Shown: one piece after another, positions 43,328-52,978 of the stretch
How the letters are laid out: each line of letters starts with the position of its first letter
Numbering within the stretch: the stretch's first letter is position 1
Assembly (NCBI GenBank): GCA_028277185.1
Contig: JANQGQ010000002.1
Location: 1-64,000 of the forward strand
Length of the DNA: 64,000 bases
DNA from: Woeseiaceae bacterium
GTDB lineage: Bacteria; Pseudomonadota; Gammaproteobacteria; Steroidobacterales; Woeseiaceae
Reading direction: 5' to 3'
Notes under the pieces: generated by a model
Told to the model about the DNA's origin: nothing
What the model saw: only the letters and a program-made list of their open reading frames with translations
Database searches by the model: none
Translations under genes and position numbers: made by a program

Positions 43328-44677
43328 CTAATCCGGTCGGTCCGTCCGTGACTGTCGACCGCGTCCGATCGCATAGTACATGAGGCCCAGCGTCTCGACG
43401 GTGTCAGGCTCGTACAGATTGCGACCGTCGAAGATAACCGGATCTGCAAGCGAGTCTTTGATGGTCGGGAAGTCGGGGCTGCGGAACTCCTGCCACTCGG
43501 TCGCGATCGCCAGCACGTCGGCGCCCTCGAGCGCCGCATAGGCCGATTCGCACAGCGCCAGACGCGGTTCGTCGGGATACAGCCGGCGCGCTTCGTCCAT
43601 GGCCTCGGGATCGTAGGCACGCACGCTGGCTCCCGCGTCCCACAATGCCTCCATCAGGACGCGGCTGGGCGCTTCGCGCATGTCGTCGGTCCGGGGCTTG
43701 AAGGACAGGCCCCACAGAGCGACGGTGCGCCCCTCGAGCCGGCCGTCGTAGTGCGAGTGAATTTTCTCGAACAGCCGGTGTTTCTGCCGATCGTTGACCG
43801 TCTCGACGGCCGAAAGAAGCGCCGCCTCGTACCCGGCCTGTTGCGCCGACTGCGCAAGCGCGCGGACGTCCTTTGGAAAGCAGGATCCGCCATAACCCGT
43901 GCCCGGGTAGATGAAGTGGTAGCCGATTCGGGGGTCGGAGCCGATGCCGATACGAACCTTTTCGATATCGGCGTCGAAACGCTCCGCGAGATTTGCGAGC
44001 TCGTTCATGAAACTGATCTTCGTCGCCAGCATCGCATTTGCCGCATACTTGGTCAGCTCGGCGGAGCGCACGTCCATGCCGATCACACGATCGTGGTTGC
44101 GGTTGAACGGCTCGTACAGCGACTTCAACAGCTCCGTCGTGCGCGGATTATCGGTGCCGACGATGATCCGGTCGGGCTTCATGAAATCATCGATCGCGGC
44201 ACCTTCCTTGAGAAACTCGGGGTTCGAGACGACGTCGAACTCGACAGCCTTGCCGCGAGCATCGAGGGCCGACTGAATCTCCGCCTTCACCTTGTCGGCG
44301 GTGCCAACCGGTACCGTCGATTTGTCGACGACGATGCGGTATTCCTCGATGTGCTCGCCGATGGACCGGGCCACCGCAAGGACGTGCTTGAGATCCGCCG
44401 AGCCGTCTTCGTCCGGCGGGGTGCCGACGGCGATGAACTGGAACAGGCCGTGCGCGACGCCCTTCGCGACGTCGGTCGTAAACTCCAGACGGCCCGCCTC
44501 CATATTGCGCTCGATGTAGGCGTCGAGGCCCGGCTCGTAGATCGGCACCTCGCCGGCGTTCAGCCGCGCGATCTTGGCCTCGTCGATATCGACGCAAACG
44601 ACATGGTTACCCGTTTCCGCCATGCAGGCCCCGGTGACGAGGCCCACGTAGCCGGAGCCGAAAATGGTAAGGCGCAT
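43328..44677 (-). CDS. ugd: UDP-glucose 6-dehydrogenase
   Basis: 449 residues. NAD-binding [18 protein letters not shown] at the start, the catalytic-Cys segment [16 protein letters not shown] in the middle, and the C-terminal UDP-binding domain with [17 protein letters not shown]. Oxidises UDP-glucose to UDP-glucuronate, used as a uronic-acid donor and by the epimerase at 57363. GDP-mannose dehydrogenases share the fold, but the YGGSCFPKD form and the overall sequence favour the UDP-glucose enzyme. A second, TviB-type dehydrogenase is at 58405. Confidence 0.85.
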   Translation of the reverse strand: MRLTIFGSGYVGLVTGACMAETGNHVVCVDIDEAKIARLNAGEVPIYEPGLDAYIERNMEAGRLEFTTDVAKGVAHGLFQFIAVGTPPDEDGSADLKHVLAVARSIGEHIEEYRIVVDKSTVPVGTADKVKAEIQSALDARGKAVEFDVVSNPEFLKEGAAIDDFMKPDRIIVGTDNPRTTELLKSLYEPFNRNHDRVIGMDVRSAELTKYAANAMLATKISFMNELANLAERFDADIEKVRIGIGSDPRIGYHFIYPGTGYGGSCFPKDVRALAQSAQQAGYEAALLSAVETVNDRQKHRLFEKIHSHYDGRLEGRTVALWGLSFKPRTDDMREAPSRVLMEALWDAGASVRAYDPEAMDEARRLYPDEPRLALCESAYAALEGADVLAIATEWQEFRSPDFPTIKDSLADPVIFDGRNLYEPDTVETLGLMYYAIGRGRQSRTDRPD

Positions 44678-44732
44678 CGGAAATCCCCGAGTGAATACTG
44701 GCGCGGATTATACGGAAAACGTTCCGGGCAGG

Positions 44733-45632
44733 TTAGCCGGCAGACAGCATATCGCGGAGACTCTGCTCGAGGCTGTACCGGGGCGTCCATCCGGTCACCC
44801 GCCTGAGACGTGCCGGATCGCCGATGAGGACCGACGTATCGTCGCCCGACACCGAACCCTCGGCAAAACGGATCTCCCGTTCGAGCCCGGCGATCGTGAG
44901 GGCCGTCTCAACCACCTGCCGAATCGATTGCCCCGTGCCCGTGCAGACGTTGAACACCCGCCGCGGCAGGTCGGGCATTTCGAGCAGCCCGACGTACGCC
45001 GCAACGACGTCGCGCACGTCGATGAAGTCCCGCACGCTGTCGCGGCCGAGCATTTCGATGGGGCCAGGCTCGGTTCGTGCGCGGGCGACACGCTCGAGAA
45101 TCGCGGGTATTGCCAATCCCGGCTGCATGCCTGGGCCGATGTGGTTGAACGGCCGCGCTGTAAGGATGTCCAGGCGTTTCGAATACACGCTGGCGAGTTG
45201 CTCGCACAGATACTTCGAGAGGCCGTAGAGCCCCTGCGGTTCGAGCGTTTCGTCCTCTCCATGCGGCCGCGGCCCGGGTCGATAGACCAGGGCAGAGCTT
45301 GCAAGCAGGAACCGGCCGGCCTCGAGATGTTCGAGCAATGTCAGCATCATCGACGCGTTCGCGAGCGCAGAGTCCGAGTTTCTGAATGCGCCGGGCACGG
45401 TATTGCCCGCGAGATGCACGACGCCGGACCATGCCGTCGCAAGCCCATCGAGGGACGCCGCGGCCAGCAGATCGGCCCGGTACCAGTCGGCTGCCTTTGG
45501 AAAATCCTCCGGGCGCGATTCCTGACCGAGCCCGGTCACGTCGTAGTTGCGGGCCAGCAGTTCGTCCACCATGAAGCGGCCCACGAAGCCGGCGGCCCCG
45601 GTGACGAGCACTCTCGGCGGCGCGCCGGCCAT
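44733..45632 (-). CDS. rmd: GDP-6-deoxy-D-lyxo-4-hexulose reductase (Rmd-type)
   Basis: 299 residues of the extended short-chain dehydrogenase family. [19 protein letters not shown] is the NAD(P)-binding loop, YGLSKYLCE the catalytic Y-x-x-x-K, RPFNHIGPGMQPGLA and RDFIDVRDVVAAYV the motifs shared with Rmd. Reduces the Gmd product to GDP-D-rhamnose, or possibly another 6-deoxyhexose. Ten bp after gmd on the minus strand, in keeping with that pathway. Confidence 0.82.
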   Translation of the reverse strand: MAGAPPRVLVTGAAGFVGRFMVDELLARNYDVTGLGQESRPEDFPKAADWYRADLLAAASLDGLATAWSGVVHLAGNTVPGAFRNSDSALANASMMLTLLEHLEAGRFLLASSALVYRPGPRPHGEDETLEPQGLYGLSKYLCEQLASVYSKRLDILTARPFNHIGPGMQPGLAIPAILERVARARTEPGPIEMLGRDSVRDFIDVRDVVAAYVGLLEMPDLPRRVFNVCTGTGQSIRQVVETALTIAGLEREIRFAEGSVSGDDTSVLIGDPARLRRVTGWTPRYSLEQSLRDMLSAG

Positions 45633-45641
45633 CGGGCTGGC

Positions 45642-46652
45642 TCAGCTCCCGGCTCTGGCGAGCCGCGCCTCGTGCTTCAGATCGTGCTCGACCATCATTT
45701 TTGCCAGCGAACGAATGTCGTGCTGCGGCTGCCAACCAAGAGAGTCGCGGGCCTTCGTCGCGTCCCCCAGAAGATAGTCGACCTCTGCGGGCCGATAGAA
45801 GCGCGGATCGGTGTCGACGTAACGCTCCCAGTCGAGGTCGAGGTGATCGAAGACGATCGACAGGAAGTCGCGGATAGAGATGCTCTCGCCGGTTGCGATG
45901 ACGAAGTCGTCGGGTTCCTCGTGCTGCAGCATACGCCACATGGCCTCGACGTAGTCGCCCGCAAAACCCCAGTCGCGCCTCGCGTCCAGATTACCCAGCG
46001 TGAGCTTTTCCTGCAGCCCGAGCTTGATGCGCGCCGCGGCCTTGGTGATCTTCTTCGTGACAAAGGTCTCGCCCCGGCGCGGGCTCTCGTGGTTGAACAG
46101 AATGCCGTTGGCCGCGAACAGGCCGTAGCTCTCGCGGTAGTTGACGACCTGGTAGTGCGCATAGACTTTGGCACAGGCGTAAGGGCTGCGCGGCTCGAAG
46201 CGTGTTTGCTCGTTCTGCGGCGGTTTCGCCGATCCGAACATCTCACTCGACCCCGCCTGATAGAAGCGTATCGGCTTCGAGCCGTGTTCCATCGCGGAGC
46301 GAATTGCTTCCAGAAGCCGAATCACGGCTGTACCGGTCACGTCGACGGTGTACTCGGGCTGGTCGAAGCTAACGCGGACGTGACTTTGGGCGCCCAGGTT
46401 GTAAATCTCGTCCGGCTGAGTCCGGTCGATCAGGTGGCGCAGCGAATTGGCGTCGGCGAGGTCGCCGTGATGAATGTGGAAGCGGTCGGCGAGCGACTCG
46501 TCGCCGATGAGATGGTCGATTCGGGAAGTATTGGGCCCCGATGCCCGGCGCACGACGCCGTGAACGGCGTAGTTCTTCCCCAGCAACAGCTCGGCGAGGT
46601 AGCTACCGTCCTGACCGGTGATGCCGGTTATGAGTGCGGATTTAGCCTGCAT
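45642..46652 (-). CDS. gmd: GDP-mannose 4,6-dehydratase
   Basis: 336 residues. [19 protein letters not shown] at the start and [14 protein letters not shown] match Gmd; [20 protein letters not shown] holds the Y-x-x-x-K, and [17 protein letters not shown] is a further family signature. Makes GDP-4-keto-6-deoxymannose from GDP-mannose, for rmd downstream. No fucose-synthase gene is in the window, so D-rhamnose rather than L-fucose is expected. Confidence 0.93.
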   Translation of the reverse strand: MQAKSALITGITGQDGSYLAELLLGKNYAVHGVVRRASGPNTSRIDHLIGDESLADRFHIHHGDLADANSLRHLIDRTQPDEIYNLGAQSHVRVSFDQPEYTVDVTGTAVIRLLEAIRSAMEHGSKPIRFYQAGSSEMFGSAKPPQNEQTRFEPRSPYACAKVYAHYQVVNYRESYGLFAANGILFNHESPRRGETFVTKKITKAAARIKLGLQEKLTLGNLDARRDWGFAGDYVEAMWRMLQHEEPDDFVIATGESISIRDFLSIVFDHLDLDWERYVDTDPRFYRPAEVDYLLGDATKARDSLGWQPQHDIRSLAKMMVEHDLKHEARLARAGS

Positions 46653-46672
46653 TCGCGCATTCTGGCCGGCAG

Positions 46673-47263
46673 CTACCCGGACGATCGGAGTTCGGCCAGA
46701 TACTCCCGCTCGAGACGAAGCAATCCTCGCGAGCGGTCTTTTCTCTTTTTGGCCGGACAGCCCGAGTAAACGCCCCAGGCTTCGAGGTCATAGTTGACGA
46801 GAGACAGCGCGCCGACGGAGCAGCCGTCGGCCAACGTCGCACCGGGAAGAATCACGCTGCCGGACCCGACTATCACATGGCGCCCCAGTGTGACCTTGCC
46901 CCTCGCTCCGCCGGTGTATTTGGCCGGCACCGTCGGATTCGTCAGGTGCTCCCCGCCGTAGTCATCGGACCGGGTATAGATTTTGACGCCCTGCGAAAGG
47001 CCGCTGAAGTCATGCATCTCGATGCCCTCGCCGCCCGAAAGGAGACAGTAGGCGCCTATGTGCACGTTCGAGCCGATGACTATGGGCGCCTCGCTGGCAA
47101 CGATCGTGCAGTACCCGTCGATCCTGACGTTGTTGCCGATAGTCACGTTAGCCGTACCGATTACCGTGCAATTCCTCGCAATAGCGACTCCGTTGCCCAG
47201 CGCAGCGAAGCCCTCGGCACGGAGCTCGGACTCGTTAAGATATCCAGGGTCAAGCTTGCTCAT
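46673..47263 (-). CDS. left-handed beta-helix (hexapeptide) acyltransferase
   Basis: 196 residues. Imperfect hexapeptide repeats run from about residue 25 to 165 ([52 protein letters not shown]), the coil of LbH acyltransferases such as WcaF. Likely O-acetylates the repeat unit or an intermediate, in the cytoplasm. It sits between gmd and the WcaJ/PglC-like gene on the minus strand. Confidence 0.85.
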   Translation of the reverse strand: MSKLDPGYLNESELRAEGFAALGNGVAIARNCTVIGTANVTIGNNVRIDGYCTIVASEAPIVIGSNVHIGAYCLLSGGEGIEMHDFSGLSQGVKIYTRSDDYGGEHLTNPTVPAKYTGGARGKVTLGRHVIVGSGSVILPGATLADGCSVGALSLVNYDLEAWGVYSGCPAKKRKDRSRGLLRLEREYLAELRSSG

Positions 47264-47304
47264 CGTAATCCGAACGAGCGGCTAAAGGGCTGAACATACG
47301 CAAA

Positions 47305-47940
47305 TCACTCACTGCCCCTAAACGGTGGCATCGTCGTATAACCCTCCATATTGACGCCGGAAGGCCGAAGAATCTGCCAGACAGTCAGCGCGATGATTCT
47401 GAGGTCAAGCAGCAGCGACTGATTGTCGACATACCAGACATCGAGGTCAAACTTCTCTTCCCAACTCAAAGAGTTTCTTCCACGCACCTGCGCCCAGCCC
47501 GTCAGGCCGGGCTTCACTTCGTGTCTCCGCGCCTGTGTCGAATTGTAGAGCGGCAAGTACTCCATGAGCAGCGGTCTCGGCCCAACCAGACTCATTTCGC
47601 CGCGGAGAACGTTGAGCAATTCAGGCAATTCATCGAGGCTGTAGCGCCGCAATACAGAGCCAACTCGTCCAAGTCGCTTCGATTCCGGCAGCAGTTCCCC
47701 CGACTCGTCGCGCGCATCGGACATAGTACGGAATTTGTACATGGTAAACGGCTCGGCGTGCAGCCCCGGGCGGCGCTGTCTGAAGAATACCGGACGCCCA
47801 AGGTTGACGAGGACCGTTAGCGCGACAAGGCCCATGAGCGGCAGTGCGAGGCCCGCCGCGAGCAACACCACCGAGACGTCGAAGATTCGCTTCATGAGCG
47901 TACGCAACGCTCTATCTCCCCGACGATCTTCCTGTGTCAC
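47305..47940 (-). CDS. PglC/WcaJ-like initiating phosphoglycosyl transferase
   Basis: 211 residues. One N-terminal membrane helix (DVSVVLLAAGLALPLMGLVAL), then the Bac_transf core: FTMYKFRTMSDARDESG, YSLDELPELLNVLRGEMSLVGPRPLL, VKPGLTGWAQVRGRN. Transfers a sugar-1-phosphate to undecaprenyl phosphate, as does the longer XrtA-type enzyme at 37839. The start is uncertain: GTG at 47940 has a GGAAA box about eight bases upstream, while ATG at 47895 (MKRIFDV) is the more usual family start without a visible box. Confidence 0.88.
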   Translation of the reverse strand: MTQEDRRGDRALRTLMKRIFDVSVVLLAAGLALPLMGLVALTVLVNLGRPVFFRQRRPGLHAEPFTMYKFRTMSDARDESGELLPESKRLGRVGSVLRRYSLDELPELLNVLRGEMSLVGPRPLLMEYLPLYNSTQARRHEVKPGLTGWAQVRGRNSLSWEEKFDLDVWYVDNQSLLLDLRIIALTVWQILRPSGVNMEGYTTMPPFRGSE

Positions 47941-47964
47941 ACAGGATTTCCAACGTGATTCCTG

Positions 47965-49932
47965 CTAGCCCGAGCCCGGAAACTCGATAACACGGTCGTC
48001 GGTTTCGCTCGATGCGGCGGCAACGAACTGCTTACGTCTCCAGACATGATCCTCAATTGACTCGCCCGGCGCATACTCCTTAACTGCCGACATGAGCAGA
48101 GCCTTCGCTCGTTCGCAGTCGAGATCACGAGAAGCTGCCTGCAATTCATCGATGAGCCGGCTGAGTTCTTTTTTGGGAATAAACTCTTCGTCGGCCCTGA
48201 GTATCCGTGGATGCTCGGTTCCGCTCACGTTACTGCCGATCAGCAATTCCTCGTAGAGCTTCTCGGCGGGCCTGAGGCCAACGAACTCGATTTCTATATC
48301 ACCTTCGGGATTGTCCTCGTTTTTGACCGTCATGCCCATCAGGTTGATCATCCGAACGGCAAGGTCGTAGATTTTGACCGGCTTACCCATATCCAGTACG
48401 AACACGTCGCCACCCTCAGCCATGGATCCCGCTTGAATGACGAGTTGCGCGGCTTCGGGAATGGTCATGAAATAGCGGATGATGTCTCGATGGGTAACTG
48501 TTACGGGCCCGCCATTGAGGATCTGCTGCTTGAACAGCGGTACGACCGAGCCAGATGAAGCAAGGACGTTGCCGAAGCGCACCATACTGAAAGTGGTCGG
48601 CGCGTCTTCATTGAATGCCTGGAGGATCAACTCCGCCATTCGCTTAGTGGCGCCCATGACGTTGGTGGGATTCACAGCTTTGTCCGTGGATATCAAGACA
48701 AACGACTTGACGCCGGAATCCCTTGCGGCTCGCGCAACGTGCAGCGTTCCCAGCACGTTGTTGTGTATCCCTTCGAAAAGATTGTGCTCAACGATCGGCA
48801 CGTGCTTGTACGCAGCAGCGTGAAAAACGGTGCTTACCTTGAACGCAGACAGGGCTTCCCGAATGCGGTCTTCGTGGTGAACCGAACCCAGCAACGGCAC
48901 GACTTCGACGCTCACGTCGAGCGTCTTCTTAAGTTCCTTGAGTTCCCGATCGATGGCATACAGGGAAGGTTCGCTGAGTTCCAGGATGACCAGACAATGA
49001 GGTTTCAGAGCCAGAATCTGGCGGCACAGCTCCGAGCCAATAGAGCCACCCGCGCCGGTGACCAGTACGGATTTCCCTGTAATTGATTTCTGTAGCAGGT
49101 GCTCGTTCGGCGGCACCGAATCCCGACCGAGCAAGTCTTTGACATCTACGTCCCTGATCTCGTCGACCTTCGCTTTGCCGCTGACTATGTCGTCGATATC
49201 GGGAATCGTCTGGACATGGACAGGGTACTCGGACAAGTACTCGAGGACCTGGCGGCGGCGGCGGCGACTCGCGCTGGGCATCGCCAACAGTATTCGAGTG
49301 ATGTTGAACTTCCGGATGAGCACCGGGAGCATTCTCGGGGAATAGACAGCTACTCCCTGCACCCTGGTTTCGTGTAACGCGGCATCGTCGTCGACAACGG
49401 CGGCGGGCAAGTACGATTCGTTCGCTATCAGACTCGGAATCAGCTGAGCAGCAGCGGTGCCCGCACCATAGATGAGGACATTCTCTCTGCTGCCGTTGCC
49501 TCGCTGCCCCCGGAGAAACACGCGCGTCAAGTACCGGATCCCGCACAGATAGATCAGCGAAAACGCGAAGCAGGAGAATGCCCAGCGCGTCGCCACGGCC
49601 GCCGGCAGGAGCGGCAACGCAGACAAAAACCCGATTAAGGCTGCCACTGATGCGACCTTGACGCCGACCACCAGCAGATCCAGGCCAACGTAGCGAATAA
49701 CTGATTTGTAAAGCCCGATAGACCACATCGCCAGAACAGACACTGCTACGAAAACGAGCGTAGTCAGCAAAAACGAGGTCATCGGTGTGCCGCTCGCACC
49801 TGTCAGCCAGAAGGACAAGCCAGCGCTTAACGTGAGTCCAAAAAGGTCGGCGGTAATGGCCAAGGTCGACTTGGCCGCCCGCGGCAGGTAGATCAGCTGT
49901 TCACGAATTCGGTCGTTGAACCATGCAGCCAC
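47965..49932 (-). CDS. CapD/WbpM-like nucleotide-sugar 4,6-dehydratase
   Basis: 655 residues, start GTG with GGGGG just upstream. Four membrane segments (about 20-130), a CoA-binding-like region (about 150-270) and the catalytic part with VLVTGAGGSIGSELCRQIL, AFKVSTVFHAAAYKHVPIVE and the later STDKAVNPTNVMGATKR, in which the Tyr of the usual Y-x-x-x-K is replaced by Met as in membrane WbpM/PglF dehydratases. Converts UDP-GlcNAc to the 4-keto-6-deoxy sugar for QuiNAc/Bac-type derivatives. First gene of the minus-strand run down to manB. Confidence 0.88.
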   Translation of the reverse strand: MAAWFNDRIREQLIYLPRAAKSTLAITADLFGLTLSAGLSFWLTGASGTPMTSFLLTTLVFVAVSVLAMWSIGLYKSVIRYVGLDLLVVGVKVASVAALIGFLSALPLLPAAVATRWAFSCFAFSLIYLCGIRYLTRVFLRGQRGNGSRENVLIYGAGTAAAQLIPSLIANESYLPAAVVDDDAALHETRVQGVAVYSPRMLPVLIRKFNITRILLAMPSASRRRRRQVLEYLSEYPVHVQTIPDIDDIVSGKAKVDEIRDVDVKDLLGRDSVPPNEHLLQKSITGKSVLVTGAGGSIGSELCRQILALKPHCLVILELSEPSLYAIDRELKELKKTLDVSVEVVPLLGSVHHEDRIREALSAFKVSTVFHAAAYKHVPIVEHNLFEGIHNNVLGTLHVARAARDSGVKSFVLISTDKAVNPTNVMGATKRMAELILQAFNEDAPTTFSMVRFGNVLASSGSVVPLFKQQILNGGPVTVTHRDIIRYFMTIPEAAQLVIQAGSMAEGGDVFVLDMGKPVKIYDLAVRMINLMGMTVKNEDNPEGDIEIEFVGLRPAEKLYEELLIGSNVSGTEHPRILRADEEFIPKKELSRLIDELQAASRDLDCERAKALLMSAVKEYAPGESIEDHVWRRKQFVAAASSETDDRVIEFPGSG

Positions 49933-50218
49933 AACTACCCCCTATGTCACAGAAGTCCGTCTTGCGGACGAAAACCGGACCGTCGGTCCGCAAAGTTACG
50001 GATATGATACGTTATATTTACCATATTTAGGATATCGCTACCCGATAAACCTTGTTTTGAATTTGTCGAAACTTGTGTTTGATAAACGCGCATGAGCGAC
50101 ATGCGATGACAACGGCTTCAGCTTGCAAATCGCAAGAAGAACTCCGGCGACGCCACGTCACCGACGGCCAGAACACCCAAGATGCGCTGTCATTTCCCGC
50201 GGTTTCTCCCCAAGTCGT
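49933..50218. other. AT-rich promoter-like region between two minus-strand EPS operons
   Basis: 286 bp. From 50000 to 50090 it is much more AT-rich than its surroundings (GATATGATACGTTATATTTA near 50001), fitting a promoter for the run that starts at 49932. Two small hairpins near the gene start (GTCCG-N5-CGGAC at 49957-49971 approximately, GGACCGTCGGTCC at 49977-49989) could be leader structures. No gene was seen. Confidence 0.4.
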
Positions 50219-52978
50219 CTAATCCTCAAACGTTCTGATGGCAGCCAGTGCTATTGCACCCTGATACAGAATCTGAGTGACGCTTGCCCAGAACGTCAGC
50301 GAACGAATTCGATCTGTCTCCAGCGGGACGACGATAGTATCGCCGGGCTGAATTGCAAGCCTCTGTCCACTTCCAAGCCAGCGCGAACGGTTGCCTGTGA
50401 CGACCGCCCCGCTGGCGCGAACGACGTAGATGAGCTTCTTGTCCGCCCTCCGGGTAAGCCCGCCGCTAAGATCGATATAGTCATCACGAGTCAGCCCGTC
50501 CTGGTGCAAATGCGACGTATTCTGCTGCGCCTCGCCGATTACCGTTACGACTTGCGACCTCTGCGGAATCATCAATCGATCGCCGTCACGCAATTCGACT
50601 TCATTGGCGCCCCCAGCGTGCTTCGCAGCCAGGTGTTCGACGTTTAGAACCAACCGGCCAACAGGTTCGTAGCCCCGCAGTTGCTCGAGCAAGGCTTGTC
50701 CGGTAGCAAGAGCCTCGGCGCCGGAAGTCTCGACCGCCGCCAAACTAAGCGAAGCCAGATCTGCCTCGAGGCGGCGAGCGAGCAATTCTACCTGCTCCTG
50801 TTCCCGCTCCTTGAGGCTCTCCCGAAGAAACACGGCTCCCTCCGGAAACGCGGCAGCGGTAAGGCCACCAGCACGCACGAGAACCGAGGACAACGTCTCG
50901 CCACGTCGGATTCGATACTCCCCCGGGAAGCGTACTTCCCCTTCGAGCGTAACGGACCAGTCAGTATCCCACTCCGGCACCCGGGTGACGCTCAGATTGT
51001 CGTGTGGCGCCAGTATCAAATCGTTACCGACATCGCCGCGCAGGATTGAGTCAAGGTCGACATTGACCACCTCAGATTGCCGGACGGTGCCACCTTCCAC
51101 CGTGTAACGGGTCAGCTCGGCTCGCAGCGTGTATGCCTCCTCGGCGAGGCTCCCGCCCGCGCGAATCAGGTCGCTTACCCGCATGCCGGGTTCGAGCGGA
51201 TACTCGCCCGGCGCGCGAACGTAGCCAACTACCTCGACGCGCTGGAACGGCATGTCAAATGTCGCCTGTAACTCAAGTTCGTCCATGAGAGGCGATACGA
51301 CCCGCTGCCGGCCGAAGCTAAGGCTGAAGACATGAACCGTATCGCGCGATTCGAGTCGAACGTCTTCCACGCTTCCCGGCGCCCGGAAAGCCGCGCCGAG
51401 ATCGGCTGACAGCACCTGGATCGGCTCCCCGCGTACACGCTCCCGCCTGATGAGGATGTACGCGTCATCGACCCCGGGCTTGAGTTCGGCTGGTGACCGT
51501 ATGAGGTCGGTGAGCCGCATGCCTTCTGACCATTGATAGGGCCCGGGACGCTGAACGTGACCCGAGAGCGATACCGTGTTTTCGAGATCGGGGAGCACTT
51601 CGGGAACGAGCAGGATATCGCCAGCCATAATGCGTCGCTGCGATTGATCGTCTGCGGTCAGGTCTACAGTCAACACCTGCCGGGTACGGTCCCGTCCGAT
51701 ACGCTCGAGCCTCGCGCCTTCCGCGAAGGCTACGGGCGACAGCCCGCCGGCAAGTTCAATCACGTCACCGACGGTTGCGCCGTCGCTTGCCTCGTAGATT
51801 GCCGGCCGTACTACGGCACCTCCAACTCCCACGGTCGACCCTATTGGAGGCACGAAGATCACGTCACCGGGCTGGAGCCGCCGATCATTCGACGTGTCGC
51901 CCTCGAGCAACAAGTCGTAGAGATCCAGCGTTGTCACGCGCTGCCCGTTTCGCTTGAGCTGAATACGCCTGAGCGAGCCTACCTCGCTTATGCCGCCGCT
52001 GCGGTAAAGTGCGCTACTGATGGTTGAGAGGCCGCTGACGACGTACGACCCGGGCCGCTGAACGTCGCCAAGGACGAACACGCGTATGGTGCGCAACGGC
52101 CCCATTGTCACACTGACCTGAGTTCCGATGAGCATCTCTGCCACGCGTTGGTTCAAGTCTTTTCGGAACTCCGAAAACGGAATTCCGGCCACCGTGACCG
52201 GCCCGATTTCTGGAAGATTCAGTATACCGTCGCGTGTAACCTCGAACTCGTAGATACCGTTGACGTTGCCAAAAAGTTGAACGCGAACACTATCGCCCGG
52301 CCCAAGCACGTAGTCCGGCGGCACCGGCCCACTCTGCGGCGCCTCGAACGAGCTGTCATCGGTCTCGAACAACTCGTACCCGAACGGCCTCAGCGCATCC
52401 CGTCCCGTTGCCTGCGTCTCGAGTATCCGGACGCTGATATCGAAATTCCTGAGAAAAGGCTCTGCCTCGAGCCGGCGTTCGATATCCGGCTCGGTCAATC
52501 CGAGCAGTGGTACGAATTCGAGTCCTTGCAGCGACAGCACGCCCGAATCGTCGAGCGTATACGCTCCACTGCCTGAGAGCCTCTTGAGCACCGGGTCTTC
52601 CGTAACCGCAGTTCGCTCCTCCGGTGTCAGGAACGCTTTCGGCGTGAAGGTAATCACGAGACTGCCGCCGGCGTCCGCCCGCAGTACATCATCGTCATCC
52701 AACCCGCCCTGCTCGCGCGCCGTTCCGGGCCTGGATTCGTCTCCCTCCGGCTCAGCGGATTCGTTGATACTCGACTGGCCCGCACCGGTCCGCTCGTTGC
52801 TCATTTGCCGCAGCGCATCCAGCGCCCGCTGACGTTCGGCCGGCGGCAGCGCATTCAGCATCTGTCGCTGCTGGGGCGTCAGCTGAGTCCCCTGTTGCGC
52901 TTCGACGCCGGTAGAAATCAACAGCAGCAGCGCCGGAAGAAGCAGCCGGATCGAACTGCCCGTCATCGGGACTGCCAT
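50219..52978 (-). CDS. large SLBB-domain polysaccharide exporter (Wza superfamily)
   Basis: 919 residues. Signal peptide (SIRLLLPALLLLISTGVEA), Gln-rich N-terminal part (QLTPQQRQMLNALPPAERQR), Poly_export domain near 225 (PDYVLGPGDSVRVQLFGNVNG), then a series of at least five SLBB domains (for example VEVVGYVRAPGEYPLEPGMR, VTLEGEVRFPGEYRIRRGET). A final hydrophobic segment sits at the C-terminus (FWASVTQILYQGAIALAAI). It is much longer than Wza and forms the outer-membrane conduit of the second block. ATG 52978 or 52966 may start; the latter gives an ATGA overlap with the Wzi stop. Confidence 0.9.
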   Translation of the reverse strand: MAVPMTGSSIRLLLPALLLLISTGVEAQQGTQLTPQQRQMLNALPPAERQRALDALRQMSNERTGAGQSSINESAEPEGDESRPGTAREQGGLDDDDVLRADAGGSLVITFTPKAFLTPEERTAVTEDPVLKRLSGSGAYTLDDSGVLSLQGLEFVPLLGLTEPDIERRLEAEPFLRNFDISVRILETQATGRDALRPFGYELFETDDSSFEAPQSGPVPPDYVLGPGDSVRVQLFGNVNGIYEFEVTRDGILNLPEIGPVTVAGIPFSEFRKDLNQRVAEMLIGTQVSVTMGPLRTIRVFVLGDVQRPGSYVVSGLSTISSALYRSGGISEVGSLRRIQLKRNGQRVTTLDLYDLLLEGDTSNDRRLQPGDVIFVPPIGSTVGVGGAVVRPAIYEASDGATVGDVIELAGGLSPVAFAEGARLERIGRDRTRQVLTVDLTADDQSQRRIMAGDILLVPEVLPDLENTVSLSGHVQRPGPYQWSEGMRLTDLIRSPAELKPGVDDAYILIRRERVRGEPIQVLSADLGAAFRAPGSVEDVRLESRDTVHVFSLSFGRQRVVSPLMDELELQATFDMPFQRVEVVGYVRAPGEYPLEPGMRVSDLIRAGGSLAEEAYTLRAELTRYTVEGGTVRQSEVVNVDLDSILRGDVGNDLILAPHDNLSVTRVPEWDTDWSVTLEGEVRFPGEYRIRRGETLSSVLVRAGGLTAAAFPEGAVFLRESLKEREQEQVELLARRLEADLASLSLAAVETSGAEALATGQALLEQLRGYEPVGRLVLNVEHLAAKHAGGANEVELRDGDRLMIPQRSQVVTVIGEAQQNTSHLHQDGLTRDDYIDLSGGLTRRADKKLIYVVRASGAVVTGNRSRWLGSGQRLAIQPGDTIVVPLETDRIRSLTFWASVTQILYQGAIALAAIRTFED

